DNA of 24,156 bases from Chara braunii (GCA_003427395.1 BFEA01000700.1:422028-446183); one strand, 5' to 3'; counted from the first letter of the stretch, positions 8,106 through 20,773 are shown. The notes: generated from the sequence alone by a model not told the origin. Made by a program: numbers and translations.

Positions 8106-10711
8106 ATAGGTCAAATATCGGTGCGCAAGCCTTAAGCCCTAGACCAAGTGCATAACATATGGTGAGTCGTTCGTCGAAAAAATTCTTTATTATTCACAGT
8201 TTATTACCCTTACTAGCCGAGAAAGACACTCTTATTTTCAAAAGGATTCTTAAAATTTTATAGGAATGGTTCACTCATTCTCATCCTTCATTGCACTTCC
8301 TCATTTTTGGGAGCATATCGATCCAGACTCCCCCTACTTTTTGGAGGGCAAAAAACATCATCCAACTGGGAAATCCTGCTCCTTTCCGCTCTTGGTGAAA
8401 AGTAATCACTAGTAGAGGCTGGATAGCCTCATAGTTTGTGTTTGCATGTATCTGATAGATAGGGGTCATAAAAATTGTATTTTTTGTTCCCTCGTTCCAA
8501 AAGATGAGAAGCATCTTATTATCACCACAAGTGGTTATTCGGAGGTCGCGACTTTTGTACCGAACTGTCATATTGTGCTGATTGTTTCGTTGTTTTTTTT
8601 TTTTTTGTTTTTTATATGTACGTGTTTTAGGGTATCTCACAAGCCTAGTTTTTACATGTTTTGATCAATAATGAAAAGAAAAAAAAATGGCATTTCGTTG
8701 GACACGTCACTTTCACTCGGAAAGTGTTTTTCTGTTAGGGTATTATAATGTTTTTTGTTTTTTTTATTTTTTTTGGTTTTTTTTTATGTTTGGATTACGA
8801 CCCCACATCGTTTGTTTTTTAAATTTTCGCTGAATTTAACATCAAAATTGATGGCGAAAACGACGAATTTCGGTCCTCCGTTAACCATCTCTCGTTACAA
8901 TTATGTATTTTAGTTTTATAGGGTTTACCTATATATTGTCCGAGTTTTTTTATTTTTAAGTTGTAATGAGCTCTGCAGCTTTATCCAACAAAAAAACCTT
9001 TATTTTCATAAATTCTACTATATAACAACCTTTGTTTGTCATTTTTAGTCGCGAGTCTTTATAGTAACAATTGTTATTTTTTTGCATTACATGCGTTGTT
9101 TCTTCTTCATTGTTCTTAAAAAAACAGATTAACGCTAGATCATCCACATACCGCTACTCAAACCACATTGTCTCATCTTTACGCAGACTCCTTAAAAACT
9201 TATTTTCTGCGAACTTGATGATGTTTTGTTGCCTACTCCGCTGACCTTGTTCATTTCTCACATAAAAGTTGTTTTGGGGTCTCGTTCCTCCTGTCTTGTT
9301 ATCTTGAATTTGTTGTTTGTTCTCTGTTGCAGTCTTATTATTTTTGGAGATATTTTTGACATCTGCGGCACCACAAAGTTGAGAAACACGTAACTGTTTC
9401 GTATTACCATTATCAGTCCTGATCCAAATCCTATCCACCATCCAATACATGTATTGAGGATCAACGTTACATTTGAGGTTGATCAACTCAGTCTTAGTCT
9501 GATCCCTAATAGGTGAATAATCTTTGATAATGTTACTAACGATTCTTTCTGATCGTTGCCTTAGTGTAAGACTATGTAGTTTAATGGTACATGCAGTATC
9601 ATTACCCAAAGAAGTTATCTTGCTCGATCCGTCTAGACTCCCTTCATTCCGCTCTGGTCATTCACGACCTAAACTTAAAATTGAGAGTGTACGATTCACC
9701 GAAAAGTAAAATATCATCCTCCTCCTAATTGACAAGACAAGTAGGCATAACAATATCTTTGGCTACGCAAGCTAATACATTAGGACCTTCAAACCGGATA
9801 TAGCCCATCCATTATTTTATGTTTTAATTAGATCGTCATGCCTCTCCTTTGAATATCTCTTGCCTCGTCTCTGAATACTACCACAACCGTTTTCTCCTTC
9901 AAGTAACTCATTTTAATCTGATCGAAGTATGTGTTGACAATAAAGACTGTCTCTTGTCCATCGATCTCTACATTGTCACAAGACACGTCTTCATGGATAT
10001 TTCCCTCTTCATAGGATTGAGTCAAGAGATTGCTAACTCGTTCTTATAAAAAGTTAGCAGCTTCCAATGCAAGAGGTGGTGACCTCACTTCTCATTGTCC
10101 GTGTTCTCTCAATCTCCTGTTGGTTGTACTGAGACATCTTGTACTCTCCATGTAGATCTGCTGCGAATGATCGCGCTTTCGTATACCAAACCACATTAAC
10201 GCTTTCAAGTTTTTGATGTATGCTCTGTCTTCTAACACTCTCAGATGTCGATCGCCTTCAACAGTTACCGCAACTACTTCTCAAAGATTACAATGGTAAA
10301 ACTTTTTACCGCAACAACTTCTTCCTTAAACTCGTTAAGACCTCATCACTGCGAGTAAACGCTCATTCTACTGGTGCAAACATGATCTCCACCTATCCTA
10401 AGAGCTTCACATGTGATAAGCAGGTCGTTTGTTCACTCTTACTAGTAACCAGGTATTGAATGACTAAAATAAGAGAAGGAAACTGATGCTGTGACGCTGT
10501 CCTTACGCGATAAATATCCAACAAATCCTTGAAGATTACCTCGGTAAATAAGAGCTCATATACGTCTACCAGGTACACCCTGACTATAAAACTATGCTCT
10601 AGAAAGAGGAAAACAACCACAATACAATAGATCTCGAGCAACCTTACATCCGGAGCTACATTTGCACAGTAAAACTCTTATGTTACTATGTCCACGTCAA
10701 CCCATTCACGT
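8106..10711. other. 2.6 kb AT-rich stretch, no confirmed gene
   Basis: T-rich low-complexity sequence occupies 8590-8620 and 8740-8790. The only reading frame of note is the minus-strand candidate at 9154-9609. I see no tRNA, no clear repeat and no recognisable transposon domain. The stretch ends at the TG that opens the 5' LTR at 10712. Confidence 0.5.
9154..9609 (-). other. unrecognised 151-codon open frame
   Basis: This is one of the longest frames in the window not driven by simple repeats. It starts MGNDTACTIKLHSLTLRQRS, is rich in Asn, Gln, Lys and Arg, and has a polar stretch around residues 85-120. I recognise no domain, signal peptide or membrane segment. In AT-rich eukaryotic DNA a frame of this length can arise by chance, and there is no second copy in the window to test conservation. 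It could also be an exon piece or a decayed transposon ORF. No function is proposed. Confidence 0.12.
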
Positions 10712-12906
10712 TGTCGGCGCGAATACCCTTACAAGGGTATCCGCCCTGGTTTTTGCAAGTGACAAAAAATAAGTTTTGTTCGAGATTTGAGTACGTTGTG
10801 CGAGTCGCGGTTCCATTTTGTTCACGCTGACTGAATGGTTGACCGAAAGTAGAGAGTATGTGGGCGCGCAATTTTGAGGCGGGTGTGATGATTCTTATTT
10901 TGATGTTATGAAGTCGGCGTTCCCACCGGCAAAAATTTTATTTTTTATTAAAACTAAGAAGGTTTTCTTTATGTTGAAGTGACCATGGTGTGTCTACGCT
11001 CGTACGGAAGACGACATTAGACAGTAATGTTGCTTTGGGCGGTGATTGGAACATGGGAGAGCGAGTAGAACGCGAGTAGGGACCTCCGCGCGGTGGACGA
11101 GGGAGGTTGATGGCCGTTGACTTAGTTAACAAGACGAAGGAGTGATCTTGGAGTAGCGGATTCGTATGCGTACTGATACCTGTTTATATGGGTTTCTGCT
11201 AGTACCAATGCCAACCTTGCACATAGCACTAATGGTTACGATAATGGACTTTCGAGGTGGAGGCACGAGGATCGAGAGTGGCGACGGGCAGCGATGGAAC
11301 ATTGGAGCGGCTGAAGATGCCGAGGGATTGAGGGCCCGGCGGGGCTATCCCCCTTGGTTTTGTTGCCGACCCATCTGTAGGCACCGGTCGACGGAAATAA
11401 AAGGGGCACCGACGGTCTCCATTCCCCAAAGAACCACTATTGGAACCGCAGGATGAGGAGTTCAACGTACATATGAGTAGGTGGGTGATTGGCTCACGAG
11501 GTGGAAAAGCCTGAGTTGCGGGAACCTTCTGCGAGTGTACCGTCCGCCACCCACGAATTTGTCGTGAGAGTTTCGAGGAGCATGCCCGGTTGGGGCCCGA
11601 AAGATGGTGGATTGTGTCGGGGCATAGCAGGGCGGGCGCACCAGAGCGGAGGCTGCAGGCCACTACAGTGGTCGATCACATGGAACCCGTCGTCCCCACC
11701 TCGGTCTTCAAAGTTCTCATTTGAATATTTGCTACTACCACCAAGATCTGCAGCGGGACCCGCTTCACCTGGGATCATGCTGCAGGCTTTGCAGCGGGCC
11801 CAACACCATCCTACTCGGTGCTGACGGTCGAAGCATAGGCCGCTTGTCCCATCGTCATCTATATCGGGGCGAATTGACTGGGCAGGAGAGTTGATACGCA
11901 CTCCGTAGCAGAATTCGACTTCCATGACCACCATCTTGCTGTTTGTATTAGCGCACAGGTTGGCATCGACGAGCAACGAAGTGAAGGACGGTGGGGAGAA
12001 GTGTTAGAGGAAGGATCGACTACTATCTAGCGCAAAGGTGCTGAGAAGAAGGCTCACACCGATATTGGCGTACAACTCATTTGGCGGACCTGAGTATAAG
12101 GGCGAATGACAAGACGAACCATCTAGTAACTGGTTCCGCCGAAGTTTCCCTCGGGGTGGTCGGAGTTGGGCGGAGACCCTCTGCGGGTGCACTATACTCC
12201 AACCACGATCTGCTGTGAGAGGTTTGAGTGTGAGCATACTCGTTGCAGCCCGAAAGATGGTGAACTATGCCTGAGGAGTGTGTAGCCAGAGGAGGTCGTA
12301 CCGAAGGAGGAGCGCGGCGGTACGAGCATGCAAGCTATGTTGATTAGCAAGCTGATAAAGGGGGAAGATGTACCTAGGCGTGACTTCGCGCCAGGTACGT
12401 TGGAAGGTAAGGAAGAACACCAAAACGGAGAAGAGGCTATGGCGGGAGTAAGATGTTATATCCCGCTCGTTTCTCAACGGAAACAAGCGGGGAAAAGTAG
12501 TAGACACAGGTTTTTAAGAGAGGAGATTCCGTTAGAATGGTTAGTTTTGGCGTTAGATCAAGAGAGTGCGAGTTAGCAAGTAATAATTGTGCGCGGAGGC
12601 ATCGTGAAAGTGGATTGGTAGGAGCAGGAAGTTTATATTTTTCTCGATCTGTAACAAAATCGAGCAAAGTAAACTGATGGACAGGGGGGTTTGAACATTG
12701 TGAATCGAGTGGTGAAGTCAAATCTTGAAGTTAGGGGGTCGTTTGTGTGCTACGAGGGATGGGTGTTGCGCGTGAGAAACGAGGTGGCTCGATCGAAATA
12801 GGAGGTCGAGTAGAAACGAAAGGGGCGCGAGAAGGAGAAAGGAGAGTGGGAAAGAAGTGTGTGGATTTGGACGTAAGGCCGCGATAGAGACATTAGAAGA
12901 AAGGAA

Positions 12907-12908
<2 letters not shown>

Positions 12909-12968
<60 letters not shown>

Positions 12969-12984
12969 ATATATATATATACAT
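12909..12984. repeat. (AT)n array shared by both LTRs
   Basis: About 55 bp of AT repeats are followed by GTGT and a further AT stretch. The partner LTR has an AT array at the same aligned place (20383-20438), so the array predates insertion and its length has since changed. Long AT arrays collapse easily in short-read assembly, so the length may be wrong. Confidence 0.95.
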
Positions 12985-13313
12985 AATAAAATTGACTTAT
13001 CTTTCCAAGAACTGGCGGAAGATTCGTCCTCATTTTGTACATCTTGTGAGTAGAGCAGTGTGGTCGTATCTTCGGACGCCATAGTGCTCGTCACCCGACG
13101 GATTCGTCATTGTAGGCGCCCTGATCGAGGGCTCCCTCATGAATAAACGCCTCGATCTTAACTCTGATTAGGTGCATTGATCGCCCTCACCCTGGTTGCT
13201 CTCCTGTTCGCCCAGACAGTCGGCACCCTATGCACTGTCGGATCTAACATGCACCTGGCTGAGTTTTCGACCAGGTTCACCAAAGAGTAAAGACATTCCA
13301 TAGAGAGTGGCGG

Positions 13314-13328
13314 TATATATATATATAT
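13314..13328. repeat. short (TA)n array
   Basis: Fifteen bases of TA repeat lie where the aligned second LTR instead turns into the GA array that precedes the adapter (20779-20815). Confidence 0.9.
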
Positions 13329-13393
13329 CGTTAAATAGAACTGTCCGGTAAACCGTAGGCAGAGAGGGAGAAAAGGATAACAAACGAGGGGCT

Positions 13394-13396
<3 letters not shown>

Positions 13397-13466
<70 letters not shown>
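13397..13466. repeat. (AT)35 microsatellite
   Basis: A pure AT run of 70 bp directly abuts the left arm of the inverted repeat at 13467. Confidence 0.97.
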
Positions 13467-13470
<4 letters not shown>

Positions 13471-13507
13471 ACGGACACCCCGAAAACCTCCTCTCACTTA
13501 CCTATAT

Positions 13508-13574
<67 letters not shown>

Positions 13575-13655
13575 TTGAAGGGAGTACGAGGTGGAGAAGG
13601 AGAGGAAGAATCTGGCGGAGGTAAGTGAGAGGAGGTTGTCGGGGTGTTCGTTTTC
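13467..13655. repeat. inverted repeat enclosing AT and GA arrays
   Basis: The 37 bp arm at 13467-13503 is the reverse complement of 13619-13655 at 35 of 37 positions. The 115 bp between the arms is a (TA)n array (13503-13544), a (GA)n array (13544-13568) and a short purine-rich stretch. The right arm begins AGGTAAGTGAG, identical to a strong splice-donor consensus, though no exon is suggested. It lies in the part of the 5' LTR that has no partner in the window, so conservation cannot be tested. Confidence 0.85.
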
Positions 13656-14466
13656 ACGGTGCGTGTATTCACAACACCTATCGTGGTTGTCCCACTGAGA
13701 CGGTTCGTTTTGTCCTTGTGGCCCGGGATTCAACATGTATCAAGTTGGTGCCCCGACCATATGCATCAGGGACTGGGAAGGCGAGGGGTATTCGAAATCA
13801 ACAGGGATGACGGGCAAGGAAGCTAAGGAGAGGGAGGAGGAGTGTGTGGAAAATGACGAGAGGAGGATAAAAGATAGGGGGAGAAGTCGAGATGAGAGGA
13901 AAGAGAATGTAAAGTAGAGGAGGACTTACTCGAGCGTTCCTTTGCAGATTTTGTGGAACGGAGGGACGATCGTGTCGGTTTAGCTAACGCAAGGCCAGCG
14001 ATGATGGTAAATGGGTGTTAGAGCTATGAGTTGAACGAGAACGGTGTAGTTGAGAAGAAGTGGAGAAGGAATTGGGATAGTAGGAGCGAAAGTTCGGAAT
14101 GTGTACCTTGCTCATTCGTAACGAAATTGAGCGTCTTGGGGTAGGGGCGAATTGAATCATGGGGTCAGTTTCTGATATCAAACTTGAAGGGTAGGCTCCA
14201 AGATATGGTAGATAGGGGTTGTGCCCAAGGGCGATGACTACGAGGAGGTAGCTCGGTGGGGATATGCCCACCCAAGGGATGGTGACAACTCCTGCGGGTG
14301 GAGGTAAGATGTGCCTCATGTGACTTTATCATGTCGTAGGGGCTCGCGAGAGGTACGACTGGCGTACTCGGCCGGAGCGATAACCCGAGCTCTATGACGA
14401 AGTCTTGCAAAACTATGCGTGACGTGGCCGAGAGGGTCCCCCTACGGAACCGATGCGCCCGACAGG

Positions 14467-14484
14467 TGGCGCCTTTGTCGGGGA
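14467..14484 (+). other. primer-binding site, tRNA-Asp type
   Basis: TGGCGCCTTTGTCGGGGA starts 2 bp after the CCGACA that ends the LTR. The usual plant tRNA-Asp complement is TGGCGCCGTTGCCGGGGA; 16 of 18 positions agree, including the first seven, which pair with the tRNA's CCA-terminated acceptor end. A site of this quality exactly where the LTR terminal inversion predicts it strongly supports both calls. The two mismatches are consistent with decay. Confidence 0.7.
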
Positions 14485-17400
14485 TCTCGGCTGCCTACCG
14501 GGGTCCTTAGTGAACGAACCCAGGTTAAGTGCAGGCTGATGATCCAGACAAAACGATAATTTTTTATTTGATCAAATTGATTGGTTAAAAATAGAGTGAT
14601 TAATTGTTAACTTTATTGGATTATGCACGAGTGGGGGTTGATAATGTGAGTTAGTTTTATTGGATGTAGTATGGACGGTGAGGGGCGTCTCGGTTATGCA
14701 TTTATATACCTTGGCTCGTTTGATGACAACTTGAGTTGGTACCCTTTCTGACCTTGATAACGGACGGGTTTTGACCGTGTTTGCATATCTGATGCGGCTA
14801 CTCCATCCTTGTTCTCTTGATAGGGTGATGAGATTCGAGTAATATTAGACTTTCATTTGAATCCTACTAAAAGTTAAACGCTTCAGTTTATTTTTTATTA
14901 GACCATTCTTTTTGAGTCTATCCATTAAATTCATTCATTTGCACCAAATTCGTGTAAGGCTATGTATTTGAGGTTATTTATCTGAGGTTTACTCATTCAT
15001 AGCTAACCACATGAGCTATGTATTTACTTGGTTTTATTTACTTGAGTACGGTCTCTCTGATTCAGTTTATATAAGTTATAGTCAATCCGAATTATTCATT
15101 CATATCTATTTCATTTTGAGTTTATAATACTTTATATGCATGGGTTAATTTTCAGAGAAGGGGTAGAAATGTTACACAGAATCCACGTCCGATGCGGATT
15201 CGGAGGTGAATGGAGTGACCAATTTCTTGAGAAAATGAATTTCGCAAGAAATGGTTAATGTGTGAAGTCTACCCTTAAGAAAGTTATAATCCTAAGTTAT
15301 CATTTCCCTGAAAGATTGTTTTGAAAAACTTATAATCTTGTCTTGTAGGTGGTAGAGAGACACACGCGGGAACTATGTCCTTGGTCCATAGTGGGGTGTT
15401 GTCATCTAATCCTTTGTGGTAAAATAACTGCATTACTACTAAATAGGAGGAAAGTGTTGAACCTTCTCAGACCATGGCTTATGAGGGAGACAGCTACTGC
15501 CTGTCACAGAGAGGTAGGGGGTGAATCCCCAACTATTTTTTGTGTCAAGTGGGTTCATCTGTATGCGAAGGGACAGCGCATCGCGCAGCATGTATGGTGA
15601 GGTTGTCTACCTCGTTGCAAGTGCCTACAAGGAGCAGGTGTTGGAATCGGAGGGAGCAATAGTGAGGCTTGATCCTTGAGCGGGGCTCATGAATAAGATG
15701 TTATCTTTTCGAGAAAGGGTTACACTACCCCTCGACACAATATACTTATGTCAAAGCCCGAGAAGTATAATATAATACCTTCATTATTGTCACATTTGAA
15801 AGTCTTCATGGTTGAAAAAATTCACTTGATCACGACATCATTATTTATTCATAATTGTTTTTTTTCCATTATGATACATAGCATTATAATATATATTATT
15901 GTTGTTATTAGATAGTCAGACCCAATGAAAGAGATAAACTTTAAAGAGTGAATGCGGTTTTAGCAATAAGGTCCGGTAATGATTTGACAAGGCAGATTGA
16001 CTCTGAGGTATAATCCTAACAGATAATTGCGCATACGGGGCATATCATGACTACCTGGGTCAGTGTATATTACTATCTAGAGCAAGTGATTTAGTGAGGT
16101 GGTTTTGAGAGTGAGAATTCAATAATCATTTTTTTCTTTTTTGTTAGAGTATTGGGCGAGTAGTTGAACTCTCTCAGTTAAGTACATGTAAAACTGGTAC
16201 TGAAAATGGACTGAGGTAATATTTTTTTCTAAGATTTAAGTATTTATACATATATGAGGGGTACGATGTGTCTGCGAGTAACTCTTTTCTGCGAGTATCG
16301 GACTCCCTAACTCCGAGTGAATTGAGGAGGTTGCGCTCAAATAAATGTAAGGATTAGGGTGATGCTGATTTCTAATTCGTTGCCTTGGATGCTATTTTTT
16401 TGTTGTTCTGTTTCTTTGAGTTAGAATATCCCAACTTTATATATAATAAAGACTTGAGACTACCTCTTTGTCTGACAATCACAATCACTCTCACATGTGT
16501 GGACTTATCCTGATATATGATGATTTTTTTGTGTGAGCGGTGTACAGGATGCATCTCCGAGTCGTGTGTTTTGTGAATGTGAAATGTGTAAAATGTCTAC
16601 TCTTCGTTATACTCGCTCGATCTGCCTACGGACAGACAATAAGCTCGAGTATAAGAAGGGGGAGTGCAGTTCATTTGGTGAAAAAAGTATGAAAATCCCA
16701 TGGGATCTATGAGTTTTTTTAGACTCAAACGCTTGTACATGTTGAATATTATTTGTTGAGTTGAGGTGATGACTCACAAGTTGGTCTCTCAATAAAGAGT
16801 ATTTTATGGTTGACTTCCCTCCATGAGGGAGGTGGTTGTGAGATTTTATGAGTGATTCCCCTTCGAAAGTGGAAGGTGGTTAAATGATTTGAAATGGTAT
16901 AGTAAGTAGTTTTGATGATAAAGTATGACGAGGAAGACCAAGAAACTGATTATTTATTGGTGAAATTTTGAAAGGTCGCAAATTGGTGAAATTTTGGGAG
17001 ATGTTTTTAAAATGTGTGGTCTGCTTTACTCTGATCAAGTGGGAGGCCACGACGATGTGAATCAAACGGTGTTTTTTTGTGGATTTTGGAGAGGACGCCG
17101 GACTCACTATGTTGTCCCATAGAGAACTGGTATATGCCTTTTGAGTGAAAACAGACCTCTGCGTAGCCCCGCAGTAGGCTTGAGTTATTGCGACACACCG
17201 TCCAGCCACTATGATGCTAATCTTAAGACATATATGAGAGACTCAGCTAGGGGTTAATCTAGCATCACTAGGGCGCAACCCCTAGTGTTGGCTGCTGACC
17301 GGCGTAACCTGGCAGCGGGCCCACGTCTCATCAAAGGGTAACTTAAAGGCTTGAGGGTGTGGCCGCCTCAGATGGTCTTACTCCTGCGGGATGTCGGAGG

Positions 17401-18033
17401 GATAAGAGTTGAGTCTGTCGTATCTTTTTAGAAGTCATGATAAAGTGTTTATCAGGAAAAACTGCCCATCGTTGCGCAACCAACAAGGGCACTGCCGCTA
17501 ATATAACAACATGGTGGACTGTAGATCTGGCTCGATCAACCAGACTATGGTGGGTCAAGATGGAGACATGACCCTCCTATACTAAATCGCAGGAGGGATC
17601 TGTGATAAAAGTTATATATTTTTGTGGATATTTTGTGAGAAAGGCGAAAGTGCCTTTAAAAGCTCTCGGTTAGGGCCCGAGTCCTAAATTATGACCGTGC
17701 ACGCAAGACAATGACTAAACAGGACACCCAACGATGAGCCAACTGATGTCTAGTAGGACAAAGGGAGAGGATTATCAATGACCACTTGGAGCAAACTTAA
17801 CACTGTAGTACGGACAAAGTATCCCAGTGTCCAAAGCCTGGTCACAGGAGACCCAAGTTGAAAGCCTGACAGTGATTACTCGTGACCGAAGGTCATTTGA
17901 TAAGATCCTCAAACGGAGTCGAGTTGGCCGATCGGATTGGATTTTTTCTCGTCAGCATTCGGAGTTATGGATGACTTGATAGATTTTGATTATTTGAAGC
18001 GACGGGGACGCCGCTTAATAGGGCCCGGTAAAC
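14485..18033 (+). other. internal domain of the LARD-like element, non-coding
   Basis: About 3.5 kb of mostly AT-rich DNA lies between the primer-binding site and the second LTR. I find no reverse transcriptase YXDD region, no integrase zinc finger, no protease DTG and no nucleic-acid-binding CCHC knuckle in the available frames. The longest frames are about 60-110 codons and unrecognised (for example 15349-15600 plus and 16880-17209 minus). A perfect 9 bp stem (17247-17255 with 17277-17285) and a small CTCGG/CCGAG hairpin near 17665 could belong to a structured packaging RNA, but that is speculation. The last 40 bp do not form a clear polypurine tract. Confidence 0.6.
17247..17285. repeat. 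9 bp perfect hairpin in the internal domain
   Basis: CTAGGGGTT and AACCCCTAG pair across a 21-base loop. It has no terminator-like T run and sits in a locally GC-rich island of an otherwise AT-rich region. It is a candidate structural element only. Confidence 0.6.
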
Positions 18034-18757
18034 TGTTGGCGTGAATACCCTTACAAGGGTATCCGCCCTGGTTTTTGCAAGTGACAGAAAATAAGTTTTG
18101 TTCGAGATTTGAGTACGCTGTGCGAGTCGCGGTTGCATTTTGTTCACGCTGAATGAATGGTTGACTGAAAGTAGAGAGTATGTGGGCACGCAATTTTGAA
18201 GCGCGCGTGATGATTCTTATTTTGATGTTATAACGTCGGCGCTCCCGCCGACAAAATTCTTATTTTTGATTAAAACTAAGAAGTTTTTCTTTATGTTGAA
18301 GTGTCAATGGTGCGTGTACGCTCGTACAGAAGACGACATTAGACAGTAATGTTGCTTTGGGCGATGATTGAAGTATGCGAGAGAGAATAGAACGCGAGTA
18401 GGGACCTCCGCGCGGTGGACGTGGGAGGTTGATGGCCGTTGACTTAGTTAACAGGAGGAAGGCGTGATCTTGGAGTAGCGGATTCGTATGCGTACTGATA
18501 CCCGTTTATATGGGTTTCTGTTAGTGCCAATGCCAGTCTTGGGCATAGCACTAATGGTTACGATAATGGACTTTCGAGGTGGAGGTACGAGGATCGAGGG
18601 TGGCGACGGGCAGCGATGGAACATTGGAGATGTTGAAGATGCCGAGGGGTTGAGGGCCCGGTGGGGCTATCCCCCTTGGTTTTGTTTCCAGCCCATCTGC
18701 ATGCCCCCGTCGACGAAAATAAAAGGGGCACCGACGGTCTCCATTCCCCAACGCACC

Positions 18758-18877
18758 GGTTCCCAATGTTCGTAGTTATTTTTAGTTGTCGGTCTCATTT
18801 TCGGGACGAGGCGGCAGTGCTGGTACTGGAGTTGTGTGTGGGGACCAGCGGGCGTAGCTCAATTGATACACCCATGA
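18758..18877. repeat. 120 bp indel between the two LTRs
   Basis: The sequence between ...CCCCAACGCACC and ACTATTGG is absent from the 5' LTR, where the flanks are adjacent (about 11437). It ends with GGGCGTAGCTCAATTGATAC, which resembles a tRNA A-box, but no B-box follows. It may be a partial SINE inserted in this LTR or sequence lost from the other copy; with two copies the direction cannot be decided. Confidence 0.6.
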
Positions 18878-20377
18878 ACTATTGGAACCGCAGGCTGAGG
18901 AGTTCAACGTACATATGAGCAGGTGGGTGACTGGCCCACGAGATGGAAAAGCCTGAATGGCGGGAACCTTCTGCAGGTGCACTGTCCGCCGTCCACAAAT
19001 TTGTCGTGAGAGTTTCGAGTCAGAGCATGCTCGGTTGGGGCCTGAAAGATGGTGGACTGTGCCGGGGCATAGTAGGGCGGGCGCACCAGAGAGGAGGCTG
19101 CAGGCCGCTGCAACGGTCGATCACATGGAGCCCGTCGTCCCCACTTCGGTCTTCAAAGTTTTCATTTGAATATTTGCTACTACCACCAAGATCTACAGCG
19201 AGACCCGCTTCACCTGGGAGCATGCTGCAGGCTTCGCAGTGGGGTGCTCTCCTACTCAGTGCAACATAGGAGTCTCCATGACGGGCGAAGCATAGGCCGC
19301 TCGTCCCATCGTCATCTATATTGGGGCGACTTTAATTTTTGAATCGGCAGGTGAGTTGCTACGCACTCCGTAGCGGATTTCGACTTTCATGATCACCGTT
19401 CTGCTGTCTGTATTAGTGCACAGGTTGGCATCGACGAGCAACGAAGTGAAGGACGGTGGGGAAAAGTGTCAGAGGAAGGATCTGCTACTATCTAGCGCAG
19501 AGGCGTTGAGTAGAAGGCTCGTACTGACACCGATACTGGCGTACAACTCATTCGACGGACCTGAGTATAAGGGCGAATGACAAGACGAACCATTTAGTAA
19601 TTGGTTCCGCCGGAGTTTCCCTCGGTGTGGTCGGAGTTGGGCGGAGACCCTCTGCGGGTGCACCATACTCCAACCACGATCTGCTGTGAGAGGTTTGAGT
19701 GTAAGCATGCTCGTTGCAGCCTGAAAGATGGTAAACTATGCCTGAGCAGTGTGTAGCGAGAGGAGGTCGTACTAAAGGAGGAGCGAGGCGGTACTAGCAT
19801 GCAAGCTGTGTTGATTAGCAAATTGGTAAAGGGGGAAGATGTATCTGGGCGTGACTTCGCGCCAGGTACTTTGGAAGGTAAGGAAGAACACCAAGACGGA
19901 GAAGAGGCTATGGCGGGACTAAGATGCTATACCCTGCTCGTTTCTTAACGGAAACAAGCGGGGAAAAGTAGTAGACAAAGGTTTTTAAGAGAGGAGATTT
20001 CGTTAGAATGGTTAGTTTTGGCGTTAGATCAAGAGAGTGTGAGGTAGCAAGTAATAATTGTGCGTGGAGGTGTCGTGAAAGTGGAGATGGTAGGAGCAGG
20101 AAGTTGATATTTTTATCGATCTGCAACGGAATCGAGCAAAGTAAACTGATGGACAAAGGTTTTTGAACGTTGTGAATCGAGTGGTGAAGTCAAATCTTGA
20201 AGTTAGGGGGTCGTTTGTGTGCTACGAGGGATCGGTGTTGCGCGTGAGAAATGAAGTGGCTCGAACGAAATAGACGGTCGAGTAGAAACGAAAGGGGCGT
20301 GAGAAAGAGAAAGGAGGGTGGGAAAGAAGCATGTGGATTTTGACGTAAGGCCGCGATAGAGACATTGGAAGAAAGGA

Positions 20378-20382
<5 letters not shown>

Positions 20383-20438
<56 letters not shown>
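20383..20438. repeat. (AT)28 microsatellite in the 3' LTR
   Basis: A pure AT run at the position aligned with the AT array of the 5' LTR (12909). It is followed by AATAATAATAAAA. Confidence 0.97.
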
Positions 20439-20443
<5 letters not shown>

Positions 20444-20773
20444 ATAATAAAATGAACGTATCCTCCCAAGAACTGGCGAAAGATTCGTCCTCATTTTGTA
20501 CATCTTGTGAGTAGAGCAGTGTGGTCGTATCTTCGCATGCCATAGTGCTCGTCGCCCGACGGATTCGTCATTGTAGGCGCCCTAATCGAGGGCTCCCTCA
20601 TGAATAAACGCCTCGATCTTAAGTCTGATTAAGTGCGTTGATCGCCCTTACCATGGTTGCCCTTCTGTTCGCCCAGACAGTCGGCATCATGTGCACTGTT
20701 GGATCTAACATGCACCTGACCGAGTTTTTGACTAGGTTCACCAAAGAGTAAAGGCATGGCATAGAAAGCGGAG

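Larger units (their letters stand above)
10712..14464 (+). repeat. 5' LTR, about 3.75 kb
   Basis: It opens TGTCGG (10712-10717) and closes CCGACA (14459-14464), a perfect 6 bp terminal inversion with the canonical TG...CA. The first 2.6 kb (to 13316) aligns along its length with 18034-20777. A hand comparison of 11166-11440 with the second LTR gives roughly 9% differences, many of them transitions. The last 1.15 kb has no partner because the other LTR is cut short. Inside are AT arrays, an inverted repeat (13467-13655) and many short frames that are not conserved as protein. It should contain the element's promoter and polyadenylation signal, which I could not pinpoint. Confidence 0.72.

Noticed and set aside
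8281-8664. Overlapping plus and minus frames of 72 and 119 codons
   Set aside because: Both are low complexity near the T-rich run (poly-Lys or poly-Phe) and neither resembles a reverse transcriptase or other domain.
11166-11456. A frame of about 96 codons in the 5' LTR with a similar frame (18488-18775) in the second LTR, suggesting a conserved protein
   Set aside because: The two copies are an LTR pair, so similarity follows from retrotransposition. Differences change amino acids freely and the C-terminal ends diverge; minus-strand frames over the same DNA are equally 'conserved'.
12718-13736. Several frames of 75-114 codons rich in Ile-Tyr repeats
   Set aside because: They are translations of the AT arrays and appear on both strands.
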